DNA of 64,000 nucleotides from Pholiota molesta (taxonomy: Eukaryota; Basidiomycota; Agaricomycetes; Agaricales; Strophariaceae). Each line of letters opens with the position of its first letter. The first letter of the stretch is position 1. The translations under genes and the position numbers were made by a program. The notes beneath the pieces are model-generated. The model did not search any database and was not told the DNA's origin. It saw only the letters and a program-made list of their open reading frames with translations. This document shows positions 11,668 through 24,100 of this stretch, piece by piece. The stretch spans positions 38,654 to 102,653 of the forward strand of contig JACGCK010000161.1 of NCBI GenBank assembly GCA_014925825.1. Direction: 5' to 3'.

Positions 11668-13392
11668 TTATAAATTTGCTGCCCATGCGCGTGTTTCCGC
11701 TGGATGACGCCGCCTAACCGTCTGCCCCGACGGCCCCTCCCCAGCCTGCGTAATCTCCAAGACCACCTGTGGCGCTACCGCCATGCTGTCCTGAATGCAC
11801 GCCATCATAAGGTCGCTGATGCGCCGTGACCACCCGGTGTTGTTTATCGTCATCGCGCGCACAGGGCACGCGGGGTGCCGGAGCTCCAGCCAGTGGGTGT
11901 CGGGGGCGAACAAAGCGTGCACGAAGCGCGCGAGGAAGTCCTCGCGTATGTCGTGACGGAGGGCCTGCGCGGAGGCCAGGGTGAGGCAGAGATGGGCGAG
12001 CGCGGGCGCATGGTGCCAGAGCGGCTCGACAGGGTCTTTGAGCACAGGGGAGAAGATAGCCGGGGCGGGCGCTGAGGAGGTCAGGTCGACCAAGGCCAGC
12101 TGCGCCACGGCCGGTGCGGCGTCGAGCACAGCGTAGAGCTCGCGGAGAGCGCGGACGTCGGACCAGGCCTTCGCGCCGGGGGCAGAGAGGGAGAGCATGT
12201 GCACGGCGGGGATACGCAGGTTGGTGAATAGGAAGCTGAGCGGTGGAGGGGTCCTGAGAACCGTCTCTGACTAGGGGCGAGCTGGCTCGGGCTGGGCTGG
12301 GAAGCGTCTGGTAAATGCGTGGATATGGATGGTATGTGCTACGAACATGCGAGTCTGTGTCTAAGGTGGTTGGAGCTCCGCTCGGGCCGGTTCCGCCGGC
12401 ACTGCCACAGCACCGCCACAGCGGGAATACATCGCTGCGTGCAAGCCTGGCGCTGACATACACGGACAGTGTGTGTCCAGTTCCCGGAGGGTACATAAGG
12501 GAGGCGAGGGCCGGGGGATACCGGACAGGGCGCCAGTTGCAATGGCAAAACTTCCCCATCGTATATTCGGGACTGCGCGAATGAACGAGAGCCAGAAATC
12601 AAGAGAGATCGAGATACTGTTCAGAGATATATGGGTGAGGGTGGACCAATGAGCCGGGATGGCGAAGTCGTTCGCTGGCGCGACCTCGCTTATGGAGAGA
12701 CGGCGCAGCGTTGGGAAGGCGTGGGCCGGCAGGCCAGATTGAATTCGGTAGAAAGCTTGGCTGTCTTTACTACTATACGTACGTTCAAGTAGCACGGTGT
12801 GCAGATTTGGGAAGACGAGTTGATGTCCAGCTTGGATTGTCTGCTGAATTAAATTCCAGAAGAACAAGCCAAGTTCGAGGTACTGTGCGGAAGATATGTA
12901 TTCGAGGAGAAAAGGCATGCTGTCACTGGTGAGCTTGAGGTCAAGGCTGCGACAGTCACACTCTTCAATATCAAAGCTAAGAAATGGCGCGATCTGACCC
13001 TGACGCATCCTCCACCACTGGATAAACTCGATCTCGCGCTCCAAGAATTGGATTCGGCGGCCGAACTTGAAGGATCCAGAGTCCGAGTCGACGGCCGGGA
13101 CAGACTCGTCTACGTCGGAGAAACCATACGATAGGTGTTTCCAGAGGGTTGGGGATGCCAACACGAGCCTTCGCCAGGATGAACAGATGCGGCAGAGGAG
13201 TATTGGTGCGGTTGTGGTGCTTGGCTGTCGGCGGAGGAGAGGATACTGTGGCAGACAGTGGGCAAAAATTTCCTGGAGAATATCGTACGGGAGCCTAATT
13301 ATTGGGCTCCCTAAGCCAGTCGCAGAGCGATGGAGCATTTGGGGGTGATGTGGATTGGATATAGTGAAGAACTTCAAATGACAAAGGGGCAC
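11668..13392 (-). CDS. F-box-type protein, at least two exons
   Basis: The first exon encodes an F-box-like segment (IRLPYDILQEIFAHCLP followed by LLCRICSSWRRLVLASPTLW), typical of Agaricomycete F-box proteins. It is followed by leucine-rich text such as FPTLRRLSISEV and STLTHISLNSISI. The C-terminal part (12240-11668) continues in another frame with ALRELYAVLDAAPAVAQLAL and ends at ANL. The frames must be joined by an intron between about 12460 and 12245, with the likely acceptor ttctcag just before 12245; the donor is ambiguous. If no intron exists the gene is broken here. The 3' half is much more GC-rich than the 5' half. Presumed role: substrate adaptor of an SCF complex, substrate unknown. 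Confidence 0.65.
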
Positions 13393-13517
13393 TTCATGTT
13401 ATCGATGCGGCCGGGTGTGCGGTCCGATTATTTGTTATTTACCAGGATTTCCTCCCTTTTCTTCACCTTGCTGAAAGCAATGGTCCCCCACTGTCGAAAT
13501 TCACTATATATGGATAG

Positions 13518-13930
13518 ATGTTAAGAAATCGTAAATATTTACCTGTGCGTGGATTGGCAAGCATAAGCAAACAATGCATTCCCTATCAACTTGTGAAAAT
13601 GTTGAGAAATCGTAAATATTTACTTGAACATGGTTTGGCAAGCACAAGCAAACAATGCATTCCCTATCGACTTGTGAAAATGTAGACTCGCTACCAGTCC
13701 TTCGGTGGGATGTTTGATTTCTCAGTAGCAGGTTTGTTTGTACTTTGTTGTGCCTTTGTTGTGGGGCAAACATCAGGCGGGGGTCGAAATCAAACATCAC
13801 CACTGCGGGGTTTGAATCAGAGCCGGATGGTAGCGAGCCTAGTGAAAATGTTGAGAAATCGTAAATATTTACCTGAGCATGGATTGCCAAGCACGAGCAA
13901 ACAATGCATTCCCTATCGACTTGCGAAATG
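13518..13930. repeat. 81-bp tandem repeat, three copies, interrupted by a MITE
   Basis: Copies begin near 13518, 13599 and 13848 with 'atgttgagaaatcg' (first copy 'atgttaagaaatcg'), run through 'aaacaatgcattccctatc' and end 'cttgtgaaaat'. Copies 2 and 3 are separated by the insertion at 13683-13841. A degenerate partial copy follows to about 13970. Because 81 is a multiple of three, the minus strand shows a spurious 27-residue periodic open frame. Confidence 0.85.
13683..13841. mobile_element. 159-bp foldback MITE with 9-bp target duplication
   Basis: The element starts 'tagactcgctaccagtcc' and ends with the inverted counterpart 'ggatggtagcgagccta'. The inner parts are also self-complementary ('gatgtttgatttc' against 'gaaatcaaacatc'), so the whole insert could fold back. 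It is flanked on both sides by 'gtgaaaatg' (13674-13682 and 13842-13850), a duplication of sequence that occurs once in the uninterrupted 81-bp repeat. An 8-9 bp duplication suits hAT- or MULE-derived non-autonomous elements. No coding capacity. Confidence 0.85.
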
Positions 13931-13969
13931 TTTGAAAATGTTGAGAAATGACCAAGAAATGTTGAAGAA

Positions 13970-15560
13970 ATGACACTTGGTACTTTAATTCTTTTACAGT
14001 TTCCGAAGACCGAGCGTGGCGGGTGCAGCCGCCAGCGAGGTCTGACAATAAAAGATTATAGCGATGATTACAATTTACAGGCTTCTCCAAGGCTTCTCAT
14101 CAATCAATCACATACAAGTGATAATAACCCGGGCCATTAATTAAGTATAAGTAAGTATTAAAGTATATCAAAAGAAAATAATTTGATGAACCTGTCCTAA
14201 ACATAAGTCTGCATCGAGAACTTGGGTGAGAATTTGGACGTTCGAATAATGTGACGCCATCAGCAAGGTGTTGAGGAGACCGAAGGTCGACCCTTTATTT
14301 ACAACTACGCCTGGCAACATGGCTGAATATCGACCGTTCATTAATACTCGTAACTAGTAGATGCTATTTAAACGTGCCAGTGAAAAGGGCATGAATCGAA
14401 ACGGAACCATGCAGATTCAATTATAGATCAATTATAGATTTAATTCTCTAACGACGTCAATTCGTCGTTGAGTGCACGAAAACCAAACGAAAACTGCTGC
14501 AGCCATCCGAAAGATTCGGATTCAAATAGAAAATATATATTACATCTACTTTCAAATGGGAAATTTGTCTACAACTTTGAAGCCCTCGCGTACGCGCGTC
14601 GGGAAGGGAAGGGAAGGGAAATACGAATTCCCCAATGCCCGCAACCATGCATGATTCCGTTGCAAGAAAATCGTCGTATCGTTCTTCAGTGCTTGGACGC
14701 ATTCAGGTCGCTCAAGATAGCACGCCACATTTGTCTGTGTAGAGTAGAATCTTATCATACAACTCCCTTGTGCAGAACTAAATCTCACTTGACTTCCCCG
14801 TGTAGAAGTAGTCCGAGTCAATTCCTGCCTCCACGTCCCAAAGAAGTGCAGGACCTCCAAGCGATGGTAGTTGCAGGAGTTGCTAAGCCGTGACAGCAGC
14901 ACCCTTTGCCGCCGTCAAGCGCACTGCGCAATCTGTTCTGGGATAATCCTTCGGAACCTGTACGAGCCGATCATGCTAAGTAGCGCATGGAAAGACGCAA
15001 ATGCCCGTACAAATACCTGGTCCCCAACGGACACATTCTCGGACCGAATTACTGGAGGAGAAATTTTGAAGTTTGCGGCGCGGGTGCGCTCAAAATGTGA
15101 TCTGAACTCGGTGCGCAAGAGCCCCATAGACCATGATACATGATGAGGTGCAGCTCGCCGATATCACCGCTGATATGCGAGTTCTAGTTTTTTTTGTTCC
15201 TGGTTTACGTTACAGTGGAATCTTTTATTCGCTTCTATGTTTTTGCACTCTTTGTGTACTCCGCCTACTATCTCCTCGAAGACATTTGATCTTCAAGCCT
15301 TCAAGCTTCAAGACATTCAGGGAGATGGCGTGTGAATGTTCAAATATTCGGGTGGTTGAGGTTCGGACAGGGTTCGGAGGTTCGGTGGCAATTTTATTTC
15401 ATCTAGCATTTCAACCACCACGGTGACAACAAGATCTTGCCAGTGCCACTGGTAGCACGCTTCTTCCACGCCACACGCTTGTTTTCTGCCACTCGAAATC
15501 CTCAAACTCAAACTGTTCGCAAAGTAAAGAGCTCATACCATTAGATCTTCTCTGATATCG
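13970..15560. other. Intergenic region, no gene recognised
   Basis: Contains short frames on both strands, none with a recognisable domain, and a small purine-rich microsatellite (repeats of gggaa near 14605). A minus-strand frame at 14915-15127 has some protein-like composition but no start or splice context that I trust. Confidence 0.4.
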
Positions 15561-16781
15561 ATGGATGCGCCCCCTGATTCGAATGCGGGGAGGTTTGTTC
15601 CCGCAGAACTCTGTGCTTGCATCATCGAGTCGGGAGTCCTGACACAGCGCAACCTCCATGCCCTCGTTGCGGTCTCGCGTTCCTTCTGGCACGAATCTGA
15701 GCGCCACCTCTATAGACAACCACTCCTGCGGGACAAGGCCAAAATCAAGGGGTTTTGCGCGACTGTCCTTCGCAGACCATACCTCGCTGAACGTATACAC
15801 AAGCTTGTGGTCTACATGCCGCCACAGACGGACTTCCAGGTGGCCGATCTCTCCAGGATAACGAGAACTTTGCATCTGGCGGTGAATCTAAAGTTTCTGA
15901 ACATCTTTCGTGAAGACGAACGAGATGTGCGACGGCCGTATCCTGGAAAGGGGGAGGCACTGCATGCCTGGATCTTGGAGGGCCACGAATTCAAGCTGAA
16001 GATGTTTAGGAACAGTTATTTTGCCCAGCAAGCCCTGGAGGCGTTCATTCGCAGCCAGACAGAGATTGAAATTCTTGGAATGGATTGTGACAGCGAAGCC
16101 GACCTGCAGGGAGCACCTTTGGCCAAACTGAAGGACCTGTCCTGCTCTGTGGCTGTTATGCATGAGCTGTGCATTACCGCGCCAGGGCATAGAAGAGAAA
16201 TAGGGACTTTGATATTAAGAAATGTCAATTCGTCGCGGGAGGCAGACATGCGGATGATTGAAGACCTGATCCATTTTCGTGGCACATTGCAGCACTTGGA
16301 CATAACAAAGTATACGACATCTGGGGAGCCTGGGTTGAACATTTACGAGCTTGTTACGGCTGCTGCTGCCAGGTCATTGCCTGCGCTCAAATGTCTACAG
16401 GTTACAGATTTCCGGCACATGGTCAGCATTTTTTTTTTTGCTATGTTGATGTCAATTCTTACCCTCAAAGCTTACTCATTCGACTTTCAACCCGATTTCT
16501 AGGATTGTTATTCCAACACTCCCTTCGGCATTTTTGCACTTCCTTTCCCTTTTAGCAAGCTTGAAGCTCTTGTGCTGTGCCCCCCATTTAAGCGGCCAGA
16601 TCGGCCTTCTATATCGGCCACTGATAGCTTCTATTCCGAGCTGAATACGGAGGTAGGGCGTCTAGCTGCTGCGACAAGGATTATGGCAAGAATACCGACT
16701 TTGAAGCAGCTGGGTCTTGCGACTCCGGGACACAAATATTTCTATGACCGAGATGTAGGCGGGGATGCGGCAACATCGTAG
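15561..16781 (+). CDS. F-box-like protein, two exons
   Basis: Exons 15561-16421 and 16560-16781 join in phase to 360 aa if the acceptor is 'gcaag' at 16559; the more canonical tag at 16555 would introduce a stop. The N-terminus (FVPAELCACIIESG, LHALVAVSRSFWHESERHLYR) matches the degenerate F-box of Agaricomycete proteins. Leucine-rich text follows, including LKFLNIF and LQHLDITKY. The intron contains a long T run. The protein ends soon after LKQLGLATPG. Function is inferred as a ubiquitin-ligase adaptor or an F-box-derived protein. Confidence 0.65.
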
Positions 16782-17031
16782 GACATGATTTGGGCATGAT
16801 ACCTGTTTTCTCATGCTTCTGGACACTGGATGTTCGTTTTCTCTTTCCCTTATCCGAACCTCCACGATATATTTTCAAGAGTTTGTTTAATATCAAATTA
16901 TTAAGTTCCTTATGAGGGGTGGCAGTTGATCTTACCCAGTGCTGCAGACACGTTTCAAGATCACAGACGGTTGAACTAGATAATATAGGATAATAATGCA
17001 TGGTGACCACGACACATGTACAGTACTTACC

Positions 17032-17646
17032 TTACGTTCTAAAGGATCCGTAACGCCGACTTCTATTGACGCGAACTTCGAGGGCACGCCGCCGCCAAGG
17101 ACGAACGACACTGCAGGAAGGGGCTCCGAGAGACGGCGGGTGCCCTTCGGTGGCCAATGAGTCGTCGTGGACGTCGAAGAGTGGTAACTGGTTTGGGGGC
17201 ACAGGCGTCCGGGGTGGTAAACGGCGAAACACCGTTCGTGCCGCCGAGCCAACGCTAACCATCCGTTTGTCAGCTTTGCGTGCACACCAGTGCAATGAGC
17301 TGAGACGTACCTCGCGTCGTTTCGAGCCCGCTGCCGCCTCGTGTGTCCCACTTTGCAACATTCCAACTGATCTTTGGCTGACTTGCTCCGGCCCTAGGTC
17401 TTGGAATCGATGTCGACATCGAGGCGCGTCGTCGAGGGGTGAGGGCATACGGCGGCGGAGCATCTTCGTGATTCGTCGGCGGGCGGCGGCTATGTTCCTG
17501 CGAATTAAATGACGTAGGCCGAGGGGTTTGGGTGGCGCGAACGCCGTAGAAATTGCCAATTGGAGGGTAGTGGGTGGTGAGGAGGGTCTCACTGCAGCGC
17601 ATGGGATGGCCGAGGTAAACGTGGATTCAGAATAATGAAATGCCAC
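17032..17646 (-). CDS. Hypothetical protein, doubtful
   Basis: A 204-aa open frame, Arg/Ser/Pro rich. A second minus-strand frame (17602-17270) has more protein-like text including a PPPYALTP motif and could be the true first exon, joined across a gtacgt donor near 17312 to a third frame. I cannot decide between them and recognise no family. It lies convergent with the F-box-like gene at 15561-16781. Confidence 0.2.
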   Translation of the reverse strand: MAFHYSESTFTSAIPCAAVRPSSPPTTLQLAISTAFAPPKPLGLRHLIRRNIAAARRRITKMLRRRMPSPLDDAPRCRHRFQDLGPEQVSQRSVGMLQSGTHEAAAGSKRREVRLSSLHWCARKADKRMVSVGSAARTVFRRLPPRTPVPPNQLPLFDVHDDSLATEGHPPSLGAPSCSVVRPWRRRALEVRVNRSRRYGSFRT

Positions 17647-18259
17647 TCAAATCGGTATCTTGTTCCAGCAACAAACTACGCCTCCCGCGGCGCCGAACAC
17701 CGTTTCTGGTGGACTTGCCGTCGTTGCGAAACCGGTCTTTTTCATTTTTGATATCCGGTAGAGCTCGTAGTATCCTGAGATATAGATTGATTACAGAGAA
17801 AGTGACTATTCAGCGAAGGACGTTCAGGTTGGTGATAGTTTGAACCAGAAGATGAACTCACACCCTGGCCAGATCGCTGGTGCTATTGGCGGACTGGATA
17901 TATTTGAGTGGCCAGCCTGATGTATAGTATAGACGTTGACAAGACGTTGAGCCTTGAAGCTTGAGGGGGGATATTGCTGTCTTCATTGACACATTGTTTC
18001 GGAGTCCAGTTTTTCGCTTATTTTTATAGGATTAGCAAATGGGACAGGGTGCATGACCAGAAAGACCTCGAAGTAGATAAATGTTTTGCGGAATCCTGAG
18101 CACTTATAGACCATTATAATGAGCCAAAATTGCGAATTGGCTAGTGCCAGTGGTATTACTTGGTGTGGGTTCATCCGGCCCGGAAGGTCATGTGACTCTC
18201 GCGTCGTCGCGTGCTCTGCTCAGAACCAGGTTGCATTAATATTCTTCCCTCTTACCTCC

Positions 18260-20379
18260 ATGCCCCAATCCAATACTAATAATGTTGAGGACGAGGAGAT
18301 AGGTGAGCCTGGGCAGCTTTGTGAATATGTATCTACTACACTAACACGTACAAGTTGACTACACCAAGAAGGATATTGCACACTTTATATTAGCGGCCAA
18401 GTGGATACCGCGGGCTGTTTCCCCATTCGTTAACCTTAAAAGGGTAGTCGAAGCTGGATTGTTTGGATATGATAAAGCTCACTATGAACGGCAAGTACAA
18501 CCATGTACCCAGCACCCAGCCTGAGACTGACACCCTGAGGCTGTTGTGCAGCCGCGAAGACTTCGATGCCGACATCGCTCTATATGAGACTATTATGGAC
18601 CTTCACGAAGACTTGATCGATGCCATCGAGGTATTCCGCAATGCACCGACTTCACGGGCAGGTCTTCTCCAAACTGTAAGTGATTATATGCTTGATATGG
18701 GTGCATATATGCACTTATTTTTCACCGTACCCACCTTTTAATCAGTTGACTGGTCACATGCGGGAAGCGCGAGCACAAGACACAAACGCAATGAAGGTCG
18801 CCATCGTTAGTCTCCTTCCGCTAGATCCAGCCGAGATGTAGTGATGCCGCCTATCACTGGACCTGAGAAATTCAAGCGTGGTTGGAACCACCTCTGGACT
18901 GCTCGCTTTCTTTGCCCGCTCAAAGATCGTGAGCTTTTCGAGGCAAACCCGCAGTGAGTCGACTAATTATATTGCTATCACACCGTACGATGCTCATAAG
19001 TTGCAATTATAGCGCATATATGAAGCAGGTAAAGGACGGAAAGATCAAACTTCGAGCGAAGAATCTCCCTTCCTTTCTTTATGCAGAAGGGACCACATAT
19101 TCCGCCACTCGGCAAGACAAGGGCCTTTTAGAGGGCACGTAGTCATACGTGTAGGTTTCCGTTTTAAATCGCCGTCTCGTTGCTTTTGACTATCTAAATT
19201 TGATTGTCTAGGCACTTCGGCTTATATTCACAGGTAACTCGTCAGTGTTTACAGGCCACCGTTCCGCCTCGAAACAGTCGCAGGCAGAAATTCATGACAT
19301 GCGATGTGTTACACCAGAAGCACTCGCCTATGTGTGTTGTCAGGTTCGTATCTATGGTTTACATCACACTTCCATCGCTAATATCGTCAAGATATATGTA
19401 AATCTGTCGACGCTTGAACAATGGTCCACCATGGACAGCTACTTCGACGTCGAAAATTCTATAAATCATCATTGGACTATTCAAGGAGCCGCATAGCCGT
19501 TGGGCTAAAGATACCCTTGAGTTTCTCACAACGTGTGTATTTTTATGCTTGTTTACTTCATTAACCCGCTTTTCTCAAACAGAGAACTTCCCGCGTTAAA
19601 GCGTAAGGTGAAACGAAAGCGTGCGGCGCTTATTGATGACTCAGAAGCCGAGGAATCCGATAGCGATCCGACTGGTATTCTAGCACAGCAAGCTGCTCGA
19701 TTGGACGAGGATAGCGATATAGAAGTATGTTAGGTTTCTAATTTTCTACCGATGTTTGTTTCAACAACCTTGATCAGGATATGTTGCCAATTGGGGCGCC
19801 GGTACTCCTTCTTTCCAGACCTGCAGACCCGCCAACGCCCCTCAGTCAAGCTCTCCGCTGCGCCAAACATCAGTTCGGACCCAAGCGCGCACTCAGGCCT
19901 CGCAGACCCAACCACATCTTTCACCCTTGCAAGGCGTGTCGGGACCCACTCAAAGATTGCACATACGTCTGCCAGTGTCTAATGCTGCATCAACGCGTGT
20001 CCAGCCCTCACAGCGACTCCAGACACGACCCCGGCTCTCGCAAAGCTCACCGATGCGTCCACAAAACGTCCGAGAGCCGCTGGCACCATTGAATGGCACC
20101 CAAGGCCATGCAATCGCCTTGCAAAGCTCCCCAGTTCGGCCTGCGGCCCCTCGGAGATCCCAGGTAAGTCCCTATTTGCTCAGAGTTCACTTGAGCGTCC
20201 AAACCTCTTTAGGCTCCAACTGTCCCCTCGCCGACTATGCAAAGGCATCGCACGCTTTCTCTAGATGTCACCGATGGCGAAGAAGAAATCGTGCGGGATG
20301 ATCCGGCGCCCGAAGACTCCCCACCCAAAAAGAAGCGAAGCTACCGTAGAGGTGTCGGGACGTCGAAAAAGAGGAAGTA
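18260..20379 (+). pseudogene. Decayed DUF6698-family gene
   Basis: Fragments in the right order match the DUF6698 family of Agaricomycetes: an AAKWIPRAVSPF segment (about 18375), a helical segment with a LLQT ending (about 18530-18675), KFKRGWNH (about 18870), LPSFLYAEG (about 19065), ALRLIFTGNSS (about 19212), and a C-terminal region with acidic and KKKRSYRRG text ending near 20379. Single-base shifts are needed near 18490 and 18830. There are in-frame stops near 19140 and further frame changes around 19850-20160. Some breaks could be hidden introns, but the first two would require introns of about 20-25 bases, so decay is more likely. Function of the family is unknown. Confidence 0.6.
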
Positions 20380-21137
20380 AGTATAAGTGCGACGATTTCC
20401 CACATTCAAATCGTTGCTGTAATATTGCTCGTATTGTATGTTTTGCTGTAATGTTGCCCGGATTGTATGCTATGTATTCTGTGCTCTGTAAAGCTGTACC
20501 ATTGCTCATGCCTCGCTGCTTATCGTAATAGATGATTTTACATTATATGGGATCTTGAACTTGGAAGGCTTGGCCCACATGCGATGCTTTCTAGCATTTC
20601 CAACCACTTGTATCAATAACATTCGAGGCAAGACGATGGAAATTATAGACTAAGAATTTCACACATTTCATCCAATTTTACAGTGTTGCATGGGATTGTA
20701 TGGCCACAATCTAGAGAACACAATGAAATTCATTTGTAAAGTTTTTACAAGCTTTCCAAGGACTTGTAACTCTCAAATTCCTCACGTAGGATTCCAGCTC
20801 AACAAACCCCTGTAATGACCACTTGCATTCTAATGGATTCTATTATAGAATTGCATTGCGAACGTCAGAAATGTTCCGAGCATTTTATAGTATTTTATGA
20901 CATTGTGATGAACTTGCGACCATTGTATGGGATCTTAGCAGTACTTATAGGATTCCTTCACCTAGTATAGACTCTAGAGGGCGCTCTTTTGGCGATGGGT
21001 CAAAGTTGGATGCTGCTGGATGCCGGTTGGCTGCAGAGATGATCCCGACCAATTGGAGGCGTGCGCACAGCGTGAGACGAAGCACGTGAACAGTGACGGA
21101 AGAAAACCGGGGAGAGTATTGCGGTTCTTCCCCGAAC
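20380..21137. other. AT-rich spacer upstream of the 2-oxoglutarate dehydrogenase gene
   Basis: No gene. The words 'tatgggatctt' and related 'atgggattgtatgg' recur at about 20545, 20690 and 20925, suggesting a degenerate internal repeat. The last 200 bases should include the promoter of the dehydrogenase gene. Confidence 0.4.
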
Positions 21138-24100
21138 ATGTTGACCAGACGTCTCGTTGGTCGCCTCAGCGCCGCACAGCGCGCGCAGGGGCACCCAGCT
21201 CGACTTCTAAAACGATCTCTCGCCTCTCAGGCACCGGCGCCGTCTCCCAACGACGCCTTTGCCAACGGCACCAATGCCTACTACGCAGACGAAATGTACC
21301 GGCTCTGGAAGCAGGACCCCCAATCTGTTCACCCATCCTGGCGTGTCTATTTCTCAGGCATGGAGGACAAGGGCCTTACCAGCCCACAGTCCTTCCAACT
21401 GCCGCCTACAACGTATCTCCCAGCCCCCGCCGACGGCGCTCCTGCGTTGCACGCTGGCCAGGGAGCCGAGTTGACTGATCATCTGAAGGTGCGACCCACG
21501 CTTTCACCGCTGGTTTTCGTGCTCAACCCGCTGTTCTAGGTCCAACTCCTCGTCCGCGCATACCAAGTGCGCGGCCACCATGTCGCAGATCTCGACCCCC
21601 TTGGTATCACCGATCCCGACCTTGCTGACGTCCACCCACCCGAGCTTGAGCTCAGCCACTACGGCTTCACCGAGCGCGATCTCGACAAGGAAATCACGCT
21701 CGGTCCCGGTATCCTACCTCACTTTGCGACCGAAGAGCACAAGACCATGAAGCTTGGCGATATCGTCAAGCTCTGCAGGCGAATTTATTGTACGCATTTA
21801 CCCTGGTTCCCTGACTACCAATCTTTATATGTTTCATTCAGGCGGTGCTGTCGGTATCCAGTACATCCATATCCCTGACAAGGAACAGTGCGACTGGATC
21901 CGGGAGCGCGTCGAGACCCCCAAACCATGGAATTACACCGTCGACGAGAAACGCATGATTCTCGATCGTCTCATCTGGTCCGAGTCCTTCGAAAAGTTCA
22001 TCGCTAGCAAGTATCCCAACGAGAAACGTTTCGGGCTGGAAGGGTGCGAGGCCCTCATCCCTGGGATGAAGGCGCTCATCGACCGCTCCGTTGACCATGG
22101 CACCAAGCACATCACCATCGGCATGCCCCATCGCGGTCGTCTCAACGTTCTGGCGAACGTCATCCGCAAGCCCATCGAAGCGATCCTCAACGAGTTTTCT
22201 GGAGATGAAGACGGTGATTCGCCTGCGGGTGATGTCAAGTACCATCTCGGTGCCAACTACGTTCGTCCTACCCCGTCTGGTAAAAAGGTTTCCCTGTCAC
22301 TCGTCGCCAATCCTTCGCATCTCGAGGCTGAAGACCCTGTCGTCCTGGGCAAAACTCGTGCGATACAACACTTCGAAGGCGACGAGGCTACTCACAACAC
22401 GGCCATGGGTGTCCTCCTTCACGGTGATGCTGCTTTCGCTGGGCAAGGTGTTGTTTACGAAACGATGGGATTCCACAACCTTCCCTGGTACGGTACTGGA
22501 GGCACTATTCATCTGATCGTTAACAACCAAATCGGCTTCACAACGGACCCTCGCTTCTCGCGCTCGACACCCTACCCTTCGGATATTGCCAAGTCCATCG
22601 ACTCGCCCATCTTCCACGTCAACGGCGACAATGTTGAGGCAGTCAACTTCGTGTGCCAGCTGGCGGCGGACTACCGTGCTAAATATAAGAAGGATGTCGT
22701 CATCGATATCGTGTGCTACCGCCGCTATGGACACAATGAGACGGATCAGCCGAGCTTTACCCAGCCTCGCATGTACGCGGCCATCAGCAAGCAGCCCACG
22801 CCGCTCACCAAGTACACCAAGTTCCTCGTCACGCGCGGTACGTTCACGGAGAAGGACATCGAGGAGCACAAGAAATGGGTGTGGGGCATGATGGAGAAGG
22901 CGGCTGCTGCGGCCAAGGACTACGTGCCCACGAGCAAGGAGTGGCTGTCGGCCGCGTGGCAGGGCTTCCCGTCGCCCAAGCAGCTCGCGGAGACGACGCT
23001 GCCGACGCGCCCCACGGGCACGGACGTCGACATCCTGAAGCGCATCGGCAAGGCCATCTCGTCGTACCCCGCCGGCTTCACCCCGCATCGCAACCTCGCG
23101 CGCATCCTCTCGACGCGCGGCAAGACCGTCGAAGAGGGCACGAACATCGACTGGTCGACCGCGGAGGCGCTCGCATTCGGCTCGCTCGTGCTCGAGCGCA
23201 ACCACGTGCGCGTGTCCGGGCAGGACGTCGAGCGCGGCACGTTCTCGCAGCGGCACGCGGTTATCCACGACCAGGTGAACGAGCAGCAGTACATCCCGCT
23301 GAACGACCTCGGCTCCAGCCAGGCGCGCTTCGTCATCTGCAACTCGTCGCTGTCGGAGTTCGGCGCGCTCGGCTTCGAGCTCGGGTACTCGCTCGTCTCG
23401 CCGGACTCGCTCACGATGTGGGAGGCGCAGTTCGGGGACTTTGCGAACAATGCGCAGTGCATTATCGACCAGTTTATTGCGGCGGGCGAGCGCAAGTGGC
23501 TCCAGCGCACGGGTCTTGTAGTTTCGCTCCCCCATGGATACGATGGTCAGGGCCCGGAGCACTCGAGTGGAAGGATTGAGCGGTTCCTGCAGCTCTGCGA
23601 CGACCACCCGCACCACTTCCCCTCGCCGGAGAAGATCGAGCGTCAGCACCAGGATTGCAACATGCAGGTCGTCTACCCCACGTACGCTTCTTTCCTTCCC
23701 TCCTTTTCTTCTTGTCACTGACGTTTTTATCGAATAGTACACCCGCCAACTACGTATGCGAAAGTTGTTTCATTTAGAGTCGCATTACTGACGCGCTTCT
23801 CCCAGTTCCACGTTCTCCGGCGTCAAATTCACCGCGACTTCCGTAAACCCGTAAGCCTTCTCTTGTTCTCAGTCGCTTCCAAACTAAATCAGCCCCCTTT
23901 CGCAGCTCATCCTCTTCTTCTCGAAGAGCTTGTTGCGCCACCCCAAGGCCCGTTCCGACCTCGATGAGATGGTCGGCGAGACCCAGTTCCAGCGCTACCT
24001 CCCTGAGCCCCATCCCGAGGAGCTTGTTGCGCCTGAGGACATCAAGCGCCACATTCTCTGCACTGGTCAGGTGTACCACACCCTCCTGCAGGCGCGCGAG

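Noticed and set aside
13504..13890. Minus-strand frame with a 27-residue repeat
   Set aside because: Consequence of the 81-bp DNA repeat. The frame also runs through the inserted MITE and has no start context.
22297..23742. 481-codon open frame antisense to the 2-oxoglutarate dehydrogenase gene
   Set aside because: Arg/Val/Leu-rich product of GC-biased third positions in a highly conserved gene on the other strand. No motifs.
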